Assembly: GCF_042680605.1 (NCBI RefSeq) | Contig: NZ_JBHUEE010000007.1 | Location: forward strand, 62,001 to 126,000 | Direction of reading: 5' to 3' | Source of the DNA: Allobogoriella deserti | Lineage (GTDB): Bacteria; Actinomycetota; Actinomycetes; Actinomycetales; Actinomycetaceae | Length of the DNA: 64,000 bases | In this document: positions 41,438 through 49,619 of the stretch, piece by piece | Position numbering within the stretch: position 1 is the stretch's first letter | Layout: every line of letters begins with the position of its first letter | Notes under the pieces: generated by a model | What the model saw: only the letters and a program-made list of their open reading frames with translations | Told to the model about the DNA's origin: nothing | Databases searched by the model: none | Translations under genes and position numbers: made by a program

Positions 41438-42781
41438 ATGGCAAACCTGTTCGATCGTGCCCGCGACGTCATCCCCGGCGGTGTGAACTCACCGGTCCGC
41501 GCCTACGGGTCCGTCGGTGGCGACCCGCGCTTCCTCGCCTCCGCGTCCGGGCCGCACGTGACCGACACCGCCGGGCGCCGATACGTCGACCTTGTCATGT
41601 CGTGGGGGCCCGGGCTGCTCGGGCACGCCCACCCCGAGGTCGTCGAGGCCGTCACGGCCGCCGCCCGACGCGGCCTGTCCTTCGGCGCGCCGACCGAGGC
41701 GGAGATCGAGCTCGCCGAGGCGATCGGCGACCGCGTGCCGCCGGCGGAGAAGGTGCGCCTGGTCTCCACCGGCACCGAGGCGACCATGACGGCGATCCGG
41801 CTGGCGCGCGGGGCCACCGGCCGGGACCTGGTCGTGAAGTTCGCGGGCTGCTACCACGGACACGTCGACGCGCTCCTCGCCGAGGCGGGCTCCGGGGTGG
41901 CCACTCTCTCGCTCCCGGGTTCGTCCGGGGTCACGGCGGCGACGGCGGCCGAGACCGTCGTCGTGCCGTACAACGACGTCGCCGCCGTCGAGCAGGTCTT
42001 CGCCGAGCGCGGCTCCGAGATCGCCGCCGTCATCACCGAGGCCGCCCCCGCCAACATGGGCGTGGTGCCGCCAGAGCCGGGCTTCAATGCCGCGCTGCGG
42101 CGGATCACCGCCGAGCACGGTGCGCTGCTCATCCTGGACGAGGTGCTCACCGGCTTCCGGGTGGGCCCGTCCGGATGGTGGGGTCTCGACGGCGCCGCGA
42201 CCCGGTCCCGGGCCGAGCCGTCGGCCACCGGCGCGGGACCGTGGACGCCGGACCTGGTCACCTTCGGCAAGGTGGTCGGCGGCGGCATGCCATTGGCGGC
42301 GCTCGGTGGGCGGGCCGAGGTGATGGATCTGCTCGCGCCGTCGGGCCCGGTGTACCAGGCGGGCACCCTCTCCGGGAACCCGCTGGCGACGGCGGCCGGC
42401 CTGGCCACGCTGCGCCTGGCCGACGACGGCGTGTACGCCCACGTGGACCATGTCGCCGACACCGTGGCCGGTGCCGCGCACGAGGCACTGGACGGCGCCG
42501 GGGTGCCGCACCGGGTCCAGCGCGCCGGGAACCTGTTCTCGGTGATGTTCGGCGAGGCCGCGGCCCGTGACGGCGTGCGCGACTACGCCGGCGCGCAGGG
42601 CCAGGAAACCTTCCGGTACCCGCCGTTCTTCCACGCCATGCTCGAGGCGGGCGTGGCGCTTCCGCCGTCGGTGTTCGAGGCGTGGTTCCTCTCCGCCGCG
42701 CACGACGACGCCGCCGTCGAGGCGATCCTCGACGCTCTGCCGGGTGCGGCTCGAGCGGCAGCAGCGGCCCATCCGGCCTGA
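41438..42781 (+). CDS. hemL: Glutamate-1-semialdehyde 2,1-aminomutase
   Basis: 447 aa, ATG at 41438 behind GAGAGAGAGGA. PLP class III fold: ARDVIPGGVNSPVRAYGSVGGDPRF, FAGCYHGHVDALLAEAGSG, ILDEVLTGFRVGPSGWWG, and the PLP Lys in LVTFGKVVGGGMPLAALGG. A roughly 20-residue insertion (ATRSRAEPSATGAGPWTP) precedes the lysine. Makes 5-aminolevulinate; last gene of the hem operon. Confidence 0.95.
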   Translation: MANLFDRARDVIPGGVNSPVRAYGSVGGDPRFLASASGPHVTDTAGRRYVDLVMSWGPGLLGHAHPEVVEAVTAAARRGLSFGAPTEAEIELAEAIGDRVPPAEKVRLVSTGTEATMTAIRLARGATGRDLVVKFAGCYHGHVDALLAEAGSGVATLSLPGSSGVTAATAAETVVVPYNDVAAVEQVFAERGSEIAAVITEAAPANMGVVPPEPGFNAALRRITAEHGALLILDEVLTGFRVGPSGWWGLDGAATRSRAEPSATGAGPWTPDLVTFGKVVGGGMPLAALGGRAEVMDLLAPSGPVYQAGTLSGNPLATAAGLATLRLADDGVYAHVDHVADTVAGAAHEALDGAGVPHRVQRAGNLFSVMFGEAAARDGVRDYAGAQGQETFRYPPFFHAMLEAGVALPPSVFEAWFLSAAHDDAAVEAILDALPGAARAAAAAHPA

Positions 42782-42810
42782 CGTCACCGGGCACGTCTAC
42801 GGTGATCTCC

Positions 42811-42876
42811 ATGACCACACGGCTCGTGCAGTGGCAGGGGGACGACGATCCGGGCCGACTGGATGGCGTGCCGTGA
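42811..42876 (+). pseudogene. Short gene remnant, 21 aa
   Basis: An ATG opens a 21-residue frame, MTTRLVQWQGDDDPGRLDGVP, then stops. The wording resembles the start of actinobacterial putative glycolipid-binding proteins (MTTR..W.G.D.PDR.D), so it may be the stump of a deleted gene between hemL and the MntA gene. Could also be chance. Confidence 0.35.
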
Positions 42877-42908
42877 CCGCCACCGGGTCAGGTGAAAGAC
42901 TGAACCGC

Positions 42909-43289
42909 ATGAACGACGTCGGACAAGATCAGGTCGACGGTGCTGCCATCGCCGCCCTGCGCGACGCCGGTGCGCAGTTTGCCTACCTGCACGGAAGCCG
43001 GGCGACCGGATCCGCCCGGCCGGACTCCGACGTCGACGTCGCGGCGTACTTCGGCCGCCGGGACATCCTCCCGTTCGACATCGTTCTCCCGCCCGGGATC
43101 GACCTCATGGTGCTCGATACCGCGCCGCTGGAGCTCGCGGGACGGGTCGCTGCGTCGGGCAAACTCCTCTTCGAGGTGGACCGCGACGCGCGCATCCACT
43201 GGGAGGCGACGACCCGCAAGATCTACTTCGACGAGAGGCCGCGGCTCGAGCGTGCGCACCGGGAGTTCATGGAGACCCTGCGTGGCTGA
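42909..43289 (+). CDS. MntA-type minimal nucleotidyltransferase antitoxin
   Basis: 126 aa from the ATG at 42909, with AGGTGAAAG upstream. Nucleotidyltransferase motif AYLHGSRATGSARPDSDVDVAAYF (GSx10DxD) and the third carboxylate region GIDLMVLDTAPLELAGRV. In MntA/HepT pairs this enzyme AMPylates and so silences the HEPN ribonuclease HepT. Its partner gene overlaps it by 8 bp but is decayed, leaving an orphan antitoxin. Confidence 0.85.
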   Translation: MNDVGQDQVDGAAIAALRDAGAQFAYLHGSRATGSARPDSDVDVAAYFGRRDILPFDIVLPPGIDLMVLDTAPLELAGRVAASGKLLFEVDRDARIHWEATTRKIYFDERPRLERAHREFMETLRG

Positions 43290-43513
43290 CCACCTCCGGG
43301 TCCAGCGCCTGCTCCGCCGCATCTCGGACGACCTCTCGCTGCTCGAGCACGAAGCCCGTGCCGATGAGGCGCGACGTTCCGCCCGTTGTGGCTCAGCGGC
43401 GTCAAGTACCGCTTTGTCACCGCGATCGAGGCGGCTGTGGACATCGCCCAGCACATCTGCGCGACCGCTCCTTCGCCCGGGAGATCGCCGAATACCTCGA
43501 ACCCAGGGTCTGA
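43282..43513 (+). pseudogene. Decayed HepT (HEPN) toxin gene
   Basis: A GTG at 43282 begins a HepT-like N-terminus (ADHLRVQRLLRRISDDLSLLEHEA). The middle (LWLSGVKYRFVTAIEAAVDIAQHICA) is in another frame and the end (RDRSFAREIAEYLEPRV, stop at 43511-43513) in a third. About 60 residues including the catalytic RNxxVH box are missing. At least one indel and a deletion inactivated the toxin next to an intact MntA antitoxin. Confidence 0.75.
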
Positions 43514-43522
43514 TCCCGCGGG

Positions 43523-44482
43523 TCACTCCTCCGGCGGAGCCTCCTCGCCCTCGGCCTCGTCCCGCTCCGCCCACTCGAGCACCGGGTTCAGGTCGAAGAC
43601 GGCGTCATCGATGCCGGCGTGCAGGTCACCGACCTCGGCGTATCGGTCCGGCATCGTGGCGACGGTGAAGTCACCCGGCTCGCAGTCGGGCACCTCGTCC
43701 CAGCGCAACGGTGCCGAGACGCGCGCATCCGGGTTGCCGCGCACCGAGTAGGCACACGCGATGGTGTGATCACGGGCGTTCTGGTTGAAGTCGACGAAGA
43801 CCTTCCCCGGATCGCGGTCCTTACGCCACCAGGTGGTCTCGGCGTCGTCCGGTGCACGCCGCTCGACCTCACGGGCGAACGCGAGCGCGGCGCGGCGCAC
43901 GTCGTGGAAACCGTGCTCGGGCCTGACGCGCACGTAGACGTGCAGCCCTCCCCCGCCGGTGGTCTTGGGGAACCCGGTGGCGCCGAGCTCGTCGAGGACC
44001 TCGCGGACCACGCCGGCCACCCGGCGGACCGTGTCGAACTCGCACGTCTCGCCCGGGTCGAGGTCGATGCGCCACTCGTCCGGCTTCTCGACGTCCGCCC
44101 GGCGGCTGTTCCACGGGTGGAACTCGACGGTCGACATCTGTACCGCCCAGATCACCTGGGCGAGCTCGGTCACGCACAACTCGTCGGCGGTGCGGTTGTA
44201 GCGGGGGAAGTGCACCCGCACCGTCTCCATCCACTCCGGCGCGCCGTGCGGCAGGCGCTTCTGGTGGACCTTCTCGCCCTCGATGCCTTCGGGGTAGCGG
44301 TGCAGCATGCACGGCCGTTCCCGCAGGGCGTTCACGATGCCGTCGCCGACGGCGAGATAGTAGTGGGCGAGGTCCAGCTTGGTGTGTCCCGGCCCAGGGA
44401 AGTAGACCCGGTCGGGGTTGGTGATGCGCACGGTCCTCCCGCCGACCTCGAGCTCGGTCGACGGCGTGCTGCCTTTCGCCAT
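43523..44482 (-). CDS. LigD-type polymerase/primase domain protein
   Basis: 319 aa, ATG at 44482 behind GAGGTGA. LigD PolDom features: ITNPDRVYFPGPGHTKLDLAHYYLAV, MLHRYPEGIEGEKVHQKRLP, WNSRRADVEKPDEWRIDLDPGE with the catalytic DLD, and VFVDFNQNARDHTIACAYSVRG. It has the polymerase part only, with no ligase or phosphoesterase domain, as in many Actinobacteria where the functions are split. Acts in non-homologous end joining or gap filling; Ku is not in the window. Confidence 0.93.
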   Translation of the reverse strand: MAKGSTPSTELEVGGRTVRITNPDRVYFPGPGHTKLDLAHYYLAVGDGIVNALRERPCMLHRYPEGIEGEKVHQKRLPHGAPEWMETVRVHFPRYNRTADELCVTELAQVIWAVQMSTVEFHPWNSRRADVEKPDEWRIDLDPGETCEFDTVRRVAGVVREVLDELGATGFPKTTGGGGLHVYVRVRPEHGFHDVRRAALAFAREVERRAPDDAETTWWRKDRDPGKVFVDFNQNARDHTIACAYSVRGNPDARVSAPLRWDEVPDCEPGDFTVATMPDRYAEVGDLHAGIDDAVFDLNPVLEWAERDEAEGEEAPPEE

Positions 44483-44555
44483 GACGTCACCTCACCACAG
44501 CCGGGGCCCTGGCGCGAGAGCCTGCGATGTACCGGCGGCCGATTTCCCGGGGCCT

Positions 44556-44636
44556 GAGCAGGCACTCGCTGAGCAGGCAGTCGCTGATCAAGGACCCGGG
44601 TGAGCGAGCACGCTCTCCGACGAGCGGTGCTCGCTC
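44556..44636. repeat. Direct repeat and 10-bp inverted repeat in the LigD / phosphatase gap
   Basis: Two 15-bp direct copies, GAGCAGGCACTCGCT and GAGCAGGCAGTCGCT (44556-44570, 44571-44585), differ by one base. Beyond them a perfect 10-bp inverted repeat, GAGCGAGCAC (44602-44611) and GTGCTCGCTC (44627-44636), encloses 15 bases. It lies 32 bp beyond the 3' end of the histidine phosphatase gene (minus strand), so the hairpin may be its terminator; the direct repeat is unexplained. Confidence 0.55.
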
Positions 44637-44668
44637 GGCATACTTTCTCCGCGCGTGGGGCGTCCGGG

Positions 44669-45289
44669 TCAGGCAGCGGGCGGCAGGTTCCAGTGCCGGA
44701 TGATGCGGTGTCCGCGTTTGAGACCGAGGACGCCGCGGTGGCCCGCGTCGAGGACGACGTCCTGCCCGGCCGAGGCCGGCCGGGACAGCCACCGGGCCGC
44801 CAGCACGCACAGCAGGTGTCCGTGCGCAAAGAGGAGCACGTCACCGCGAGCACCGGCCTCGCCGGTCAACGTGGGCAGCACCTGGGCGATGACCCGGTCC
44901 GCCCGGGCCGCGACGTCGTCCGGAGACTCACCGCCCGGCGCGCCGTCGGTCCACAGGTTCCAGTCCCCGAGACCGGCCGCCTCCCGGCGCATCACGTAGT
45001 CGTCGTGGGTGACGCCGTCGACGTCGCCGTAGTCCCATTCGAGGAGGTCGTCGGTGTTCGTCGCGTGAAAGAAGCCTGCGAGCTCGGCGGTGCGGCGCGC
45101 CCGTGCCAGCGGACTGGACAGGACGACGGCGAACGGACGGTCCAGGTCTGCGCGCAGGCTCGCGGCCTGGTCCTCACCGTACGGCGTCAGTGGAATGTCC
45201 GATCGCCCCGTGTGCTGCCCGGTTCTGCTCCACTCCGTCTCGCCGTGCCGTACCAGAACGATCTCGCCGGTCCGCGTCCGTTCCTCCAC
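44669..45289 (-). CDS. Histidine phosphatase family protein (phosphoglycerate-mutase-like)
   Basis: 206 aa from a GTG at 45289. RHG motif LVRHGETEWSRTGQHTGRSDIPLTPYGEDQA, second Arg in SSPLARARRTAEL, and second His in LLFAHGHLLCVLAARWL. Similar in order to acid phosphatases of the SixA/GpmB group rather than glycolytic mutase. Substrate unknown. Confidence 0.9.
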   Translation of the reverse strand: MEERTRTGEIVLVRHGETEWSRTGQHTGRSDIPLTPYGEDQAASLRADLDRPFAVVLSSPLARARRTAELAGFFHATNTDDLLEWDYGDVDGVTHDDYVMRREAAGLGDWNLWTDGAPGGESPDDVAARADRVIAQVLPTLTGEAGARGDVLLFAHGHLLCVLAARWLSRPASAGQDVVLDAGHRGVLGLKRGHRIIRHWNLPPAA

Positions 45290-45352
45290 ACCTCGAGCCT
45301 GTCACGCCGCGGCTGCCCTTGCGCGGCTCCGCGGCCGTCTCATCGTCCCGGG

Positions 45353-46039
45353 TCACCGGTCGATGAGCCGTCCGGCGCCCTCGACCGGCCCCGCCTTGCC
45401 GTGGGCTCGGACGTGCTCGATCCAGCCCGGTGGCAGCCAGGCTCCGCTGCCGAGCTGCGGATGCTGGGGCTGGTACCGGTTCACCCAGAGCACGAAGACC
45501 AGTTCGGCCCACGGCGAGCGCAGGATCCAACGCACCGGCCCCTTGGCCGAACGTCCCGCCAGGAGCAGTTCGCCCGGGCCGGCCATTTCCACCTGGTGCA
45601 CGTCCTCGTAGTTCCACGCGTGCAGTGCGGACGGGGTGTCGAGGTAGAAGCCGCGGTCGGAAACGATGAGGTGCCCGGCATCGACCTTGACCCACCGGGG
45701 CTGGGCGTCGGCCTGCGCCTTCTTCTTCCGGGATCTGTTGGTGGCGTACGTGGCCGCCGCGACGACGCCGGTCGCGGCCAGGCCGACCGGACCGGTCCCC
45801 AGGAAGAACGCCCCGCCGCGCCGGTAGGACCCGTCGCCGACGGCCTGGAAGTTGAGCAGTTCGAACGGCCCAGCGGCCAGCATGAGCTCGTCCGGGCCGA
45901 AGACGGGGCGGAAGGTGACGGAGACCTCCAGCGGCGGAGTGAGCGGTTGCTGCTTCCGCAGTTCGACGTGGGCGCGGCAGGCGGCCAGGCGTGCCGCGTC
46001 CGCCTCCGTCCAGGGCGACAGGTGCGCCGCGTCGCTCAT
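45353..46039 (-). CDS. Uncharacterised protein, tandem paralogue 1
   Basis: 228 aa, ATG at 46039 behind GAGAGGACGAG. N-terminal segment WTEADAARLAACRAHVEL, a beta-rich part (FGPDELMLAAGPFELLNFQAVGDGSYRRGGAFFLGTG), a Gly/Ala helix that could touch the membrane (GPVGLAATGVVAAATYATNRSRKKKAQADAQPRWVKVD), then strands with GHLIVSDRGFYLDT and a conserved end LGSGAWLPPGWIEHVRAHG. About half of its residues are identical to the next gene. No family recognised; the middle resembles PH-like domains by strand pattern only. Confidence 0.78.
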   Translation of the reverse strand: MSDAAHLSPWTEADAARLAACRAHVELRKQQPLTPPLEVSVTFRPVFGPDELMLAAGPFELLNFQAVGDGSYRRGGAFFLGTGPVGLAATGVVAAATYATNRSRKKKAQADAQPRWVKVDAGHLIVSDRGFYLDTPSALHAWNYEDVHQVEMAGPGELLLAGRSAKGPVRWILRSPWAELVFVLWVNRYQPQHPQLGSGAWLPPGWIEHVRAHGKAGPVEGAGRLIDR

Positions 46040-46162
46040 CTCGTCCTCTCGGTGCTCGGGCTCTCAGCCGACTTTATGCCGGTGCCCGGCCTGGGCGTGC
46101 ACCCTCGGTGGAGTTCGACGCCGACGTCCTGCCGCCGTCGTGCCGTGCCGCGGACGCGCGGA

Positions 46163-46837
46163 TCACTGCTCGAGCAGTCCCGGCGCAGGGCCGAGAGCGC
46201 TCCCATAGCCATGGCTGCGGACGTGGTCGAGCCAGCCGGGCGGCAGCCACCCGCCACCGAGGAGCTGGGGATGTCGCGGCGCCAGCGCGTGCGTCCACAC
46301 GACGAAGAGCAGCTCGGCCCAGTCCGAGGCCAGGATCCAGCGGATCGTGCCCTGCATCGAAGTTCCGCACATGAGCAGCTGTCCGGGGCCGACCATCTCG
46401 ATCTGGTCGAGGTCGGTCAGACTCCAGGGCAGCAGGCCGGCTCCCGTCTCGAGATAAAACCCGAAGTTGGACACGACGATGCGACCGCCGTCGATCTGCA
46501 CCCACCGCGGCACAGCGTCAGCCTGGGCCCGCTTCTTGCGCGAGTGATTGCCGACGGCGCTCGCCGCGAGCGTGGCACCGAGCGCCGCGGCACCGAGCAC
46601 GCCGGTTCCGACCGCGAGCGCACCGCCGCGCTGATACGTCCCGTCGCCCAGCGCCTGGAAGTTGTACAGCTCGAACGGGCCGGCCGCCAGCAGCTGTTCG
46701 TCCGCACCGTGCCGGGGCCGAAAGCTCGCCATGACGTCCACGAACGGGGTGATCGGACGGCCGGCGGACAGGTCGACGTGCGCCCGGCAGGCACCGAGCC
46801 GAGCGGTGTCCGCATCAGTCCACGGCGCGGTCGGCTT
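46163..46837 (-). CDS. Uncharacterised protein, tandem paralogue 2
   Basis: 224 aa from the ATG at 46837, chosen because it aligns with the start of paralogue 1; a GTG at 46858 adds seven residues. Shares WTDADTARLGACRAHVDL, GADEQLLAAGPFELYNFQALGDGTYQRGGALAVGTG, SRKKRAQADAVPRWVQIDGGRIVVSNFGFYLET and the end LGGGWLPPGWLDHVRSHG with its neighbour. Clearly a tandem duplication that has diverged. Function unknown. Confidence 0.78.
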   Translation of the reverse strand, partial: KPTAPWTDADTARLGACRAHVDLSAGRPITPFVDVMASFRPRHGADEQLLAAGPFELYNFQALGDGTYQRGGALAVGTGVLGAAALGATLAASAVGNHSRKKRAQADAVPRWVQIDGGRIVVSNFGFYLETGAGLLPWSLTDLDQIEMVGPGQLLMCGTSMQGTIRWILASDWAELLFVVWTHALAPRHPQLLGGGWLPPGWLDHVRSHGYGSALGPAPGLLEQ

Positions 46838-46854
46838 CATCGCATCACTCTCAT

Positions 46855-47091
46855 TCACTCATAGACGACGGCGGTCCCACTCACCAGATCCCCGATCGTG
46901 CGGTGGCTGCGGTTGACCAGAGCCGGCCAGTAGTTGAGAGCGAGCGGGCAGGTCGCCACGCTCGCCGCGTCACGCACGACGGCGTGCGCCATCGTGACCA
47001 CCTGCCCGTCGGTGTCGGTGCCACCGGTTCCTCGGTGCTCACGTCCGCTCCTCCTGCCGGCGACCTCGCACCCGCAGGGTGCCGCAAACAC
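46855..47091 (-). pseudogene. RDD-family C-terminal fragment
   Basis: The last residues (TMAHAVVRDAASVATCPLALNYWPALVNRSHRTIGDLVSGTAVVYE) end with the RDD-family closing pattern HRTIGDLVSGTAVV. The preceding helices and the RDD box are missing, and the upstream frame reads low-complexity sequence. It looks like the tail of a truncated RDD membrane protein stranded between the paralogue pair and purB. Confidence 0.55.
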
Positions 47092-47156
47092 CGCACCGGC
47101 GGAAGCCTTGGCGATGGGGAGATCTGCCCACCCCGGCTCGATGGAACAATGCCGTC

Positions 47157-48599
47157 ATGCCTGAGCGTGTCGATCTGTCCACCGTGACCCCCGCACTCAC
47201 CCTCGGCGCCCTGGACGGCCGCTACCGCTCCGCCGTCGCCCCGCTGATCGACCATCTCTCCGAGGCGGCGTTGAACCGGGCGCGGGTCCAGGTGGAGGTC
47301 GAGTGGCTCATCCACCTCACCGACACCGGGGCCGTTCCGGGCGCCCCGATACTGTCCGACGCCGACAAGGACTACCTGCGCGCGGTGGTGACCTCGTTCG
47401 GCGCGGACGAGATCGCCGAGCTGGCCGAGATCGAGCGGGAGACGCTGCACGACGTCAAGGCCGTCGAGTACTTCCTCCGGCGCCGCCTCGACGCGGCACC
47501 GGCCGTGCTGGGCGAGGGCACCGCGCTGTCGGCGCCGGGTGTGGCCGAACTGGTGCACATCTTCTGCACCAGCGAGGACGTCAACAACCTGTCCTACGCG
47601 TTGCTGGTCCGGGGCGCGGTCACCGAGGTGTGGCTACCCGCCGCGCGCTCGGTGGTCGACGCGCTCGCCTCTCTGGCAGGCGAGCACGCGGACGCGGCGA
47701 TGCTGGCGCGGACACACGGGCAGCCGGCCACCCCGACCACCCTGGGCAAGGAGCTCGCCGTCCTGGCCCGCCGCCTGCGCCGTCAGCTGGAACGTGTCGC
47801 CGCGGCCGAGTACCTCGGCAAACTCAACGGAGCCACCGGGACCTACGGGGCGCATGTCGTCTCCGTGCCGGGGACGGACTGGCAGGAGGTCTCCCGCACG
47901 TTCGTCGAGCACCTCGGCCTGTCGTGGAACCCGCTGACCACCCAGATCGAATCGCACGACTGGCAGGCCGAGCTGTACGCGGACGTGGCCCGATTCAACC
48001 GCGTGCTGCACAACCTGGCCACTGACGTGTGGTCCTACATCTCGCTCGGCTACTTCCGTCAGCGGTTGTCCGCCCAGGGCTCGACCGGTTCGTCGACGAT
48101 GCCGCACAAGGTCAACCCCATCCGGTTCGAGAACGCCGAGGCGAACCTGGAGATCTCCTGCGCCTTGTTCGACACCCTGGCCTCAACGCTGGTGACCTCT
48201 CGGCTGCAGCGAGACCTCACCGACTCGACGACCCAGCGCAACATCGGCAGCGCGTTCGGGCACTCGTTGCTGGCGTTGGACAACGTCCGGCGCGGCCTGG
48301 CGGGGCTCGATGTCGACGGCGAGGCGATGGCGCGTGACCTGGACGGCAACTGGGAGGTCCTCGGCGAGGCCGTCCAGTCCGCCATGCGCGCGGCCTCGGT
48401 GGCCGGCGCCCACGGCATGGCCAATCCGTACGAGCGCCTCAAGGAGCTCACCCGCGGGCGCCGCGTCGACGGCCCGGCGATGCGCGAGTTCATCGCCGAG
48501 CTGGGACTGCCGGACGACGTCGCGGCGCGGCTGCTCGCGTTGGAGCCTGCCTCGTACACCGGGCTGGCCGCGCAGCTCGTGGCGGACCATCTCGACTGA
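47157..48599 (+). CDS. purB: Adenylosuccinate lyase
   Basis: 480 aa from the ATG at 47157. Fumarase/aspartase superfamily: HIFCTSEDVNNLSYAL, ARTHGQPATPTTLGKELAVLARRL, and the signature GSTGSSTMPHKVNPIRFENAEANL with the catalytic Ser. C-terminal ADSL domain to the end. Cleaves SAICAR and adenylosuccinate in purine synthesis. Monocistronic. Confidence 0.96.
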   Translation: MPERVDLSTVTPALTLGALDGRYRSAVAPLIDHLSEAALNRARVQVEVEWLIHLTDTGAVPGAPILSDADKDYLRAVVTSFGADEIAELAEIERETLHDVKAVEYFLRRRLDAAPAVLGEGTALSAPGVAELVHIFCTSEDVNNLSYALLVRGAVTEVWLPAARSVVDALASLAGEHADAAMLARTHGQPATPTTLGKELAVLARRLRRQLERVAAAEYLGKLNGATGTYGAHVVSVPGTDWQEVSRTFVEHLGLSWNPLTTQIESHDWQAELYADVARFNRVLHNLATDVWSYISLGYFRQRLSAQGSTGSSTMPHKVNPIRFENAEANLEISCALFDTLASTLVTSRLQRDLTDSTTQRNIGSAFGHSLLALDNVRRGLAGLDVDGEAMARDLDGNWEVLGEAVQSAMRAASVAGAHGMANPYERLKELTRGRRVDGPAMREFIAELGLPDDVAARLLALEPASYTGLAAQLVADHLD

Positions 48600-48639
48600 C
48601 CGCGCTCAGGCCGCGGAGCAGCCGCAGGGCGGTCAGTCG
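48593..48639. terminator. 11-bp perfect hairpin containing both stop codons of convergent genes
   Basis: CGACTGACCGC (48593-48603) pairs perfectly with GCGGTCAGTCG (48629-48639) across a 25-base loop. The left arm holds the purB TGA and the right arm, on the minus strand, the TGA of the APH-fold gene. A compact bidirectional terminator. Confidence 0.7.
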
Positions 48640-49529
48640 CCCTCGAGCACCTGCTCGAAGGTGTGCCGGCCGACGGCGGCGATCACCGGGTCGTCGTCCG
48701 ACATGGTCACCATCGCCGTCGCCATGCTCAGCGCCCAGGCACGCCCGCGGCGCCAGGTGGCGTCGTCGTAGTGGCCCTCGAGGTGCTCCCGGAAGGTGCG
48801 GCGGGCCGACCGATCGAAGGTCATCCACGCCGTGGCCAGGTCAGTGGCGGGGTCGCCGGCGGTCATGTCCCCGAAGTCGATGACGCCCGTGAGCTGACGA
48901 GTCCCGTCCAGGATCAGGTTGTGCGGGTGCAGGTCGCCGTGGATCCAGACGGCGGGCGCGCTCCACGGCGCAGTCCGGACAAGGTCGGACCATAACTCGA
49001 GCAGGGCGGGAGCCGCGGGCAGGTCGAGCGCACCGATGCGGTCCCGCACGACCTCATCACGAGTGGCCAGCGGCCTGGAACGGAACGGGTTGTCCGGGGC
49101 GTCTGCCGGCGCCGGCACGTGCAGAGCGGGCAGGAGAGCCGCCAACGGCTCGGCGATCCGGCGTCGTGCCGGCGGTGCCACGGTCGCGGCACTGCGCCCC
49201 TGTATCCAGACGACGACGGACCAGTGCCACGGATAGTACGCCGTCGGCCGGCCGTATCGGAGCGGCGCCGGAAGCAGGACCGACGTCGCCGCACTGACGC
49301 GGTCGAAGATCTCCGGCAGCCACCGCTGCTCGTTCTCGGTCAGGGTGGCACCCACCTGCCGGCGCGGGAGGCGCACGGCCAAGGCGTCGCCGAGCCGCCA
49401 CATGACATTGTCCCAGCCCGCGGCCGTTCGCGTGAGGGGCAGGTCGGCGAGGTCGGGGTGCTGGTCGGCGAGCAGGCGCCGGACGAGTTCTTCGTCGACG
49501 TCGACCTCAGCGGGAGGCGTGCGAGCCAT
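48633..49529 (-). CDS. APH-fold kinase (aminoglycoside phosphotransferase family), substrate unknown
   Basis: 298 aa, ATG at 49529. N-lobe begins AAGWDNVMWRLGDALAVRLPRRQ; the catalytic loop is VWIHGDLHPHNLIL and the metal site VIDFGDMTAGDPATDLATAWM. The family phosphorylates small alcohols or sugars; this branch in Actinobacteria is not tied to drug resistance by sequence alone. Substrate unknown. Confidence 0.88.
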   Translation of the reverse strand: MARTPPAEVDVDEELVRRLLADQHPDLADLPLTRTAAGWDNVMWRLGDALAVRLPRRQVGATLTENEQRWLPEIFDRVSAATSVLLPAPLRYGRPTAYYPWHWSVVVWIQGRSAATVAPPARRRIAEPLAALLPALHVPAPADAPDNPFRSRPLATRDEVVRDRIGALDLPAAPALLELWSDLVRTAPWSAPAVWIHGDLHPHNLILDGTRQLTGVIDFGDMTAGDPATDLATAWMTFDRSARRTFREHLEGHYDDATWRRGRAWALSMATAMVTMSDDDPVIAAVGRHTFEQVLEGD

Positions 49530-49619
49530 GGATCGACGTTAACGCGACGGTCGGGCGGCGCGTGCGGGGCCGGCGACGTTCGACTGACACCACCCCTGGC
49601 ACCGCGGCAGGATCACTCC

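Noticed and set aside
44600..46864. 754-residue plus-strand open frame
   Set aside because: It runs antisense to the phosphatase and the two paralogues, which share conserved sequence with each other; the plus frame has no recognisable domain.
48633..49529. Aminoglycoside resistance gene
   Set aside because: APH-fold kinases of this type are common housekeeping proteins in Actinobacteria; motifs alone do not indicate drug modification.
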